Source: Patescibacteria group bacterium | GTDB lineage: Bacteria; Patescibacteriota; Patescibacteriia; XYB2-FULL-38-15 | Assembly (NCBI GenBank): GCA_018818855.1 | Contig: JAHIRI010000008.1 | Coordinates: forward strand, 1-8,237 | Reading direction: 5' to 3' | Length of the DNA stretch: 8,237 nucleotides | In this document: positions 5,908 through 8,237 of the stretch, piece by piece | How positions within the stretch are numbered: position 1 is the stretch's first letter | How the letters are laid out: every line of letters begins with the position of its first letter | Position numbers and translations under genes: made by a program | The notes under the pieces: model-generated | Told to the model about the DNA's origin: nothing | The model's input: the letters and a program-made list of their open reading frames with translations, nothing else | Databases searched by the model: none

Positions 5908-6635
5908 TTTTTATCTTTTGTTATTACTAACCAGCTGAATTTTATGGTTGCCGTTAAAATTCTTTTCCATCTCCATGGTTGCATAAATAATCTCCAAAGC
6001 CATTCCAATCCGATTTTCTGTATCCACTTTGGTGCGCGTTTTATTTTTCCGGAAATAAAGTCAAACGCTCCGCCGACACCCATGGCTATTTTAATTGATG
6101 GAATATTATTTAAATTTTGAACAATCCATTTTTCCTGTTTTTCTGCGCCGAATGCCACGAACAAGATGTCTGGCCTAGTAAAATTTAATTGTTGATTATT
6201 TGTTGCTAGTTGTTGTTCGTTAATTATCCCACCACTTTCCGCACCCGCAATTCTAAGTTTCGGAAATTTTTTCAGGAGATTCTCCGCTGTTTTTTTTGCT
6301 ATTCCCTCTTTTCCACCCAAAAGATACACTGAATAATTTTTTTGTTCAGCGAGACGACAAATGTCTAGCATCAAATCTACACCATGAATTTTTTCCAAAA
6401 GCGGACGGCGCAAATAACGCGAGGCAAGAATAAGGCCAAAGCCGTCGGGTACGGAGAGATCGGCTTTGTTTAAAATTTCCAAAAAATATTCGTCTTTTTG
6501 CGCCGCGACCGCCATCTCTGGATTTGGTGTGACAATATAGTGCTGTCTGCCATCAGAAAGAAATTGTTCAGCTATTTTTAGCGCCTCTGCTTTTTTAAGA
6601 TTATCTATTTGAATCCCGAGAATATTTACTTTCAT
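5886..6635 (-). CDS. WecG/TagA/CpsF-family glycosyltransferase (GT26)
   Basis: A 249-residue enzyme of the family that transfers an N-acetylmannosamine-type sugar from a UDP donor to an undecaprenyl-linked sugar early in surface polymer synthesis (teichoic acid linkage unit, enterobacterial common antigen, capsule). Landmarks are VTPNPEM (35-41) with Thr36, VPDGFG (62-67) with Asp64, HGVDLM (84-89), YLLGGKEG (104-111), RPDILFVAFGAEKQEKW (154-170) and GVGGAFDFISGKIKRAPKW (186-204). Thr36 and Asp64 match the residues implicated in catalysis in TagA. The C-terminal segment (203-226), rich in Trp and Arg, is the family's usual membrane-contacting tail. Donor and acceptor here are not known. Residues 139-150 (NEQQLATNNQQL) are low in complexity and seem to come from a CAA-rich microrepeat. 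The start overlaps the thpR stop by 4 bp (ATGA), implying coupled translation. The last residues are encoded by the REP-like repeat. Confidence 0.92.
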   Translation of the reverse strand: MKVNILGIQIDNLKKAEALKIAEQFLSDGRQHYIVTPNPEMAVAAQKDEYFLEILNKADLSVPDGFGLILASRYLRRPLLEKIHGVDLMLDICRLAEQKNYSVYLLGGKEGIAKKTAENLLKKFPKLRIAGAESGGIINEQQLATNNQQLNFTRPDILFVAFGAEKQEKWIVQNLNNIPSIKIAMGVGGAFDFISGKIKRAPKWIQKIGLEWLWRLFMQPWRWKRILTATIKFSWLVITKDKKRREASS

Positions 6636-7180
6636 TTCAGTGAAAAAGATTTAATTACGGAATATACTGGTCCATCTGGCGTTAACTCACTTTTCATAAG
6701 TTCTACACTTTTTACAGAAAAAGTCATTTCCGGAATTTCCACACTGCTAATTTTACAATTTGACCAATTTTTAATTCTTCCCAAAGTAAGATGTCCCTGC
6801 CATGGCCGCGGATCAACTTCAAATCCTAAATTTTCGAGCATTGCTTCAAGCTCTCCGATTAAAGTATGGATGGCGTCAGAATCTCCAACTGAAGCAAAAA
6901 ATACATGTGGTGACTGTTCATTTGGAAAACAACCAAAATTTCCGGTTTTCATTTCAAAAGATTCTATGCGTTTTGTAATTTCCCAAATCCCCTTTTCCGC
7001 AGTGGTAATTTGTTTTTCATCCAGGTCGCCAAAAAAGTGCAAAGTCAAATGTAAATTTTCCGCCGCAACCCATTTTATTCCGTAGTCAGGATTTGATTTT
7101 TTTAGCTCTTCAATAACGGGGCCAAGTTTTTGTTTAATTTCATCAGGAATATTTATGGCAAGAAAAACACGTTTTGTCAT
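6632..7180 (-). CDS. thpR: RNA 2',3'-cyclic phosphodiesterase (2H/LigT family)
   Basis: A 182-residue protein of the usual family length with both HxTx signatures of the 2H phosphoesterase fold: HLTL at 44-47 and HLTL at 130-133, within ENLHLTLHFFGD and WQGHLTLGRI. The N-terminus RVFLAINIPDEIK is characteristic of ThpR. The enzyme opens 2',3'-cyclic phosphates on RNA ends to 2'-phosphates, and some members ligate tRNA halves in vitro; its physiological role in bacteria is unsettled. It is the first gene of the minus-strand operon, with an extended -10 promoter 28 bases upstream, and overlaps the next gene by 4 bp. No Shine-Dalgarno sequence is evident, but the start is fixed by the conserved N-terminal strand. 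Confidence 0.95.
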   Translation of the reverse strand: MTKRVFLAINIPDEIKQKLGPVIEELKKSNPDYGIKWVAAENLHLTLHFFGDLDEKQITTAEKGIWEITKRIESFEMKTGNFGCFPNEQSPHVFFASVGDSDAIHTLIGELEAMLENLGFEVDPRPWQGHLTLGRIKNWSNCKISSVEIPEMTFSVKSVELMKSELTPDGPVYSVIKSFSLK

Positions 7181-7207
7181 GGCATCAGGCTTTATGTTTA
7201 ATATAAA

Positions 7208-7236
7208 ATTATATCATTTTTTGAAATTTTAAGCAA
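7208..7236 (-). promoter_or_regulatory. Extended -10 promoter of the thpR operon
   Basis: On the minus strand the perfect -10 box TATAAT (7208-7213) is preceded by TGA, forming an extended -10. A weak -35 box TTGCTT (7231-7236) lies at 17-nt spacing. Transcription should start near 7201, leaving a leader of about 20 nt. It diverges from the promoter of the Cys-rich gene pair only a few bases away. Confidence 0.65.
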
Positions 7237-7247
7237 ACTTTTTGGGG

Positions 7248-7276
7248 TTGACTAAAAGCAGGCGTTTTGATAGATT
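7248..7276 (+). promoter_or_regulatory. Promoter of the Cys-rich gene pair
   Basis: The -35 box TTGACT (7248-7253), a 17-nt spacer and the -10 box TAGATT (7271-7276) predict a start near 7283. A Shine-Dalgarno sequence GGGAGGA (7288-7294) follows, six bases before the ATG at 7301. The arrangement is back to back with the thpR promoter. Confidence 0.65.
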
Positions 7277-7300
7277 TTAGGTAGAAAGGGAGGACTAGAA

Positions 7301-7597
7301 ATGCCAACCCTGGCTTCTGCCGAAGAATTGGAAAGGGATGAGGAATCCTTTCATTGGCGTTGTAACTGCATTCGCCGGGCGATGGCTGAATTGCAATTGT
7401 TCTGCAAAGAATGCGGTTGTCTACTAACCTCTTCTTCCTTGTCATATCCCCATTTCTATTTCGAATGTGGTCGTTGCCGTCGTAGGGTGCGTATTGACTT
7501 TGAGTCAGAAAAAATCTGGCATGCCGCAATTGCAGATAAGATATGGAAGATCGTGAAGGAGAACATGGCGACGGTCCTCGCTCGAAGGGTGGTGTGA
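7301..7597 (+). CDS. Small cysteine-rich, zinc-ribbon-like protein of unknown function
   Basis: A 98-residue protein I do not recognise. It has seven cysteines: CNC at 21-23, CKECGC at 35-40 and CGRC at 56-59. The pairs Cys35/Cys38 and Cys56/Cys59 are spaced like the two knuckles of a zinc ribbon; the CxC at 21-23 and Cys40 could form or complete a second site. The tail (69-98) is predicted helical and ends in a basic LARRVV. There is no signal peptide or membrane helix, so it is probably cytoplasmic. Coding is supported by an excellent Shine-Dalgarno sequence six bases upstream, a matching promoter and a closely following second Cys-rich gene. The base composition is much richer in G+C than the genes to its left and the codons are correspondingly different, suggesting transfer. 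Nucleic-acid or protein binding would be usual for such ribbons, but nothing here identifies a target. Confidence 0.8.
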   Translation: MPTLASAEELERDEESFHWRCNCIRRAMAELQLFCKECGCLLTSSSLSYPHFYFECGRCRRRVRIDFESEKIWHAAIADKIWKIVKENMATVLARRVV

Positions 7598-7606
7598 GGA
7601 GAAAAA

Positions 7607-8092
7607 ATGGAAGAAAAACTGGGTAGGTACGACGGGGATCTTTGTCCGAATTGCGGGCATCCGCGGAGGCAAGGAGAGCTTTGTTCGCGGTGTCACGTTC
7701 ACGTAGCTCGTATCGGGATAGGAGCGGCTGCCGAAAGTCGCCTGACAAGGGCGAGGCTGCAGATTTCGCTGCAACGCCACCCTCATGTCTGCTGCATTCC
7801 GGCAGATGGCAAAGGTCACTGCATTCACTGCGACACGGGCTATTTCTGTCCCGGCTGCGGGCACGATGGCATGCAGACCATCGGTCCCGACCAGAAAGAA
7901 ACCAAGCTGCCGGGGCATTTCCTTCTGCGTTGTCCAAAGTGCGGGAGCAAAAAGTGGATCCATTGGATCGAGTACGATCTCACCTGCCCCCGCTGTGGGA
8001 ACAAGTACGCCTTCGGGACGTACACAAAGTCGCTTGAACGGATCATTCAGTGCCCGGATTGCGGAGTGATGCCAAGGGGCGAAGCTGCGTAA
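7607..8092 (+). CDS. Multi-zinc-ribbon protein of unknown function
   Basis: A 161-residue protein built almost entirely from cysteine pairs: CPNC 13-16, CSRC 26-29, CC 62-63, CIHC 72-75, CPGC 81-84, CPKC 109-112, CPRC 127-130 and CPDC 149-152. Successive CxxC knuckles suggest up to four zinc sites: 13/16 with 26/29, 62-63/72/75 with 81/84, 109/112 with 127/130, and 149/152 alone or with nearby His. The 109-130 unit (CPKCGS...YDLTCPRCGNKY) reads like a rubredoxin-like or transcription-factor-type ribbon. No catalytic domain, signal or membrane helix is visible. AGGAG (7597-7601) overlaps the previous gene's TGA stop and sits five bases before the ATG, so translation of the two is likely coupled. 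Like its partner it is GC-rich for this window. It may act as an RNA-, DNA- or protein-binding adaptor, but that is a guess from fold type only. Confidence 0.85.
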   Translation: MEEKLGRYDGDLCPNCGHPRRQGELCSRCHVHVARIGIGAAAESRLTRARLQISLQRHPHVCCIPADGKGHCIHCDTGYFCPGCGHDGMQTIGPDQKETKLPGHFLLRCPKCGSKKWIHWIEYDLTCPRCGNKYAFGTYTKSLERIIQCPDCGVMPRGEAA

Positions 8093-8103
8093 ATAAGGAG
8101 GAC

Positions 8104-8140
8104 AACCGACGCGAAATGAGGAAGCGTCGGTTTATTTTTT
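8104..8140 (+). terminator. Intrinsic terminator of the Cys-rich gene pair
   Basis: The arms AACCGACGC (8104-8112) and GCGTCGGTT (8124-8132) form a 9-bp stem with an 11-nt loop, followed by a T-rich run to 8140. It lies 12 bp after the stop of the second Cys-rich gene and closes the unit just before the heat-shock-type promoter. Confidence 0.88.
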
Positions 8141-8144
8141 AGTA

Positions 8145-8172
8145 TTGACATAATATTTTACCATGCTAAAAT
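8145..8172 (+). promoter_or_regulatory. Promoter at the CIRCE site
   Basis: A perfect -35 box TTGACA (8145-8150), a 16-nt spacer and the -10 box TAAAAT (8167-8172) with an extended TGC before it. Transcription would begin near 8179, inside the CIRCE operator. A vegetative promoter overlapped by this operator is the standard layout for HrcA-repressed heat-shock genes. Confidence 0.8.
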
Positions 8173-8176
8173 GGAC

Positions 8177-8203
8177 TTAGCACTCTAATCTTAAGACTGC
8201 TAA
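8177..8203 (+). promoter_or_regulatory. CIRCE operator (HrcA binding site)
   Basis: TTAGCACTC (8177-8185), nine spacer bases, then GACTGCTAA (8195-8203). The consensus is TTAGCACTC-N9-GAGTGCTAA, so the left arm is perfect and the right arm differs by one base (C at 8197). It covers the predicted transcription start, so HrcA bound here should block initiation, with release on heat stress. HrcA itself is not in the window. Confidence 0.88.
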
Positions 8204-8223
8204 TAATTTGTAAAGCATAAAAT

Positions 8224-8237
8224 ATGCCAATGCTACC
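8224..8237 (+). CDS. Start of a probable heat-shock gene, cut by the window end
   Basis: Only the codons for Met-Pro-Met-Leu and part of a fifth are present. The frame begins 20 bases after the CIRCE element, where groES, dnaK, hsp20 or a protease gene is usual. Too little is left to choose; the start does not look like DnaK or a typical GroES, and a small Hsp20 chaperone is one possibility. There is no Shine-Dalgarno sequence. A second in-frame ATG at 8230 could be the real start. Confidence 0.45.

Noticed and set aside
5891..5912. A plus-strand intrinsic terminator (ACGACG/CGTCGT stem plus six T's)
   Set aside because: No plus-strand gene or promoter lies upstream to need it. It is more simply part of the REP-like repeat next to Lys codons of the glycosyltransferase, so it is described there.
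6609..7085. A 158-codon plus-strand frame opposite thpR
   Set aside because: It is the complement of a well-supported gene carrying both HxTx motifs and has no start signals of its own.
7209..7963. Long minus-strand open frames (242 and 152 codons) opposite the two Cys-rich genes, and extra plus-strand frames at 7642-8069
   Set aside because: They are antisense or shifted readings of the Cys-rich genes, without start signals or sensible protein composition. The Cys-rich frames have Shine-Dalgarno sequences and regular CxxC motifs.
1..8237. CRISPR array, insertion sequence or tRNA/rRNA genes
   Set aside because: No regularly spaced direct repeats, transposase fragments, cloverleaf-forming segments or rRNA landmarks were seen on either strand.

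Overview
The window looks like a compact, AT-rich bacterial chromosome, probably from the Patescibacteria/CPR or a similar small-genome lineage. This placement is an inference from tight gene packing, mostly Shine-Dalgarno-less starts and gene style, and has not been tested by phylogeny. TGA ends three genes here (thpR, the WecG/TagA gene and the first Cys-rich gene), so the code is standard, unlike the CPR groups that read TGA as glycine.

Layout. (1) 20-2403, plus strand: a NUDIX hydrolase, D-alanine-D-alanine ligase (ddl) and the divisome protein FtsQ, separated by 4 and 10 bp. The ddl-ftsQ order is a remnant of the dcw cell-wall/division cluster; ftsA and ftsZ do not follow. (2) 2404-3064 has no convincing protein gene. 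It holds a nested palindrome (2429-2492) and then a self-contained RNA gene: a near-consensus promoter (2541-2569), about 425 nt of unusually GC-rich sequence that folds into several long helices, and an intrinsic terminator (2973-2999). I do not recognise the RNA family. It is the best candidate for an undescribed element in the window. (3) 7180-3065, minus strand: an apparent operon of thpR (RNA 2',3'-cyclic phosphodiesterase), a WecG/TagA/CpsF glycosyltransferase, gltX (glutamyl-tRNA synthetase) and a secreted coiled-coil M23 peptidase, ending at a terminator at 3019-3049. A REP-like palindrome sits at the glycosyltransferase-gltX junction and supplies the glycosyltransferase's last codons. 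The M23 gene may also have its own promoter giving a leaderless mRNA. (4) 7248-8142, plus strand: a small transcription unit of two cysteine-rich, zinc-ribbon-like proteins with its own promoter, strong Shine-Dalgarno sequences and terminator. It is clearly more GC-rich than the neighbouring genes and looks transferred or differently selected. (5) 8145-8237: a sigma70-type promoter overlapped by a CIRCE operator (HrcA site), leading into the first codons of a gene cut by the window edge, presumably a heat-shock gene.

Functionally, ddl, ftsQ, the M23 peptidase and the glycosyltransferase all concern the envelope: peptidoglycan precursor synthesis, septum assembly, wall hydrolysis and surface polymer synthesis. 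GltX and ThpR concern translation and RNA. The structured RNA lies between the two convergent envelope operons and has its own control signals, so it is probably an independent gene and not a leader.
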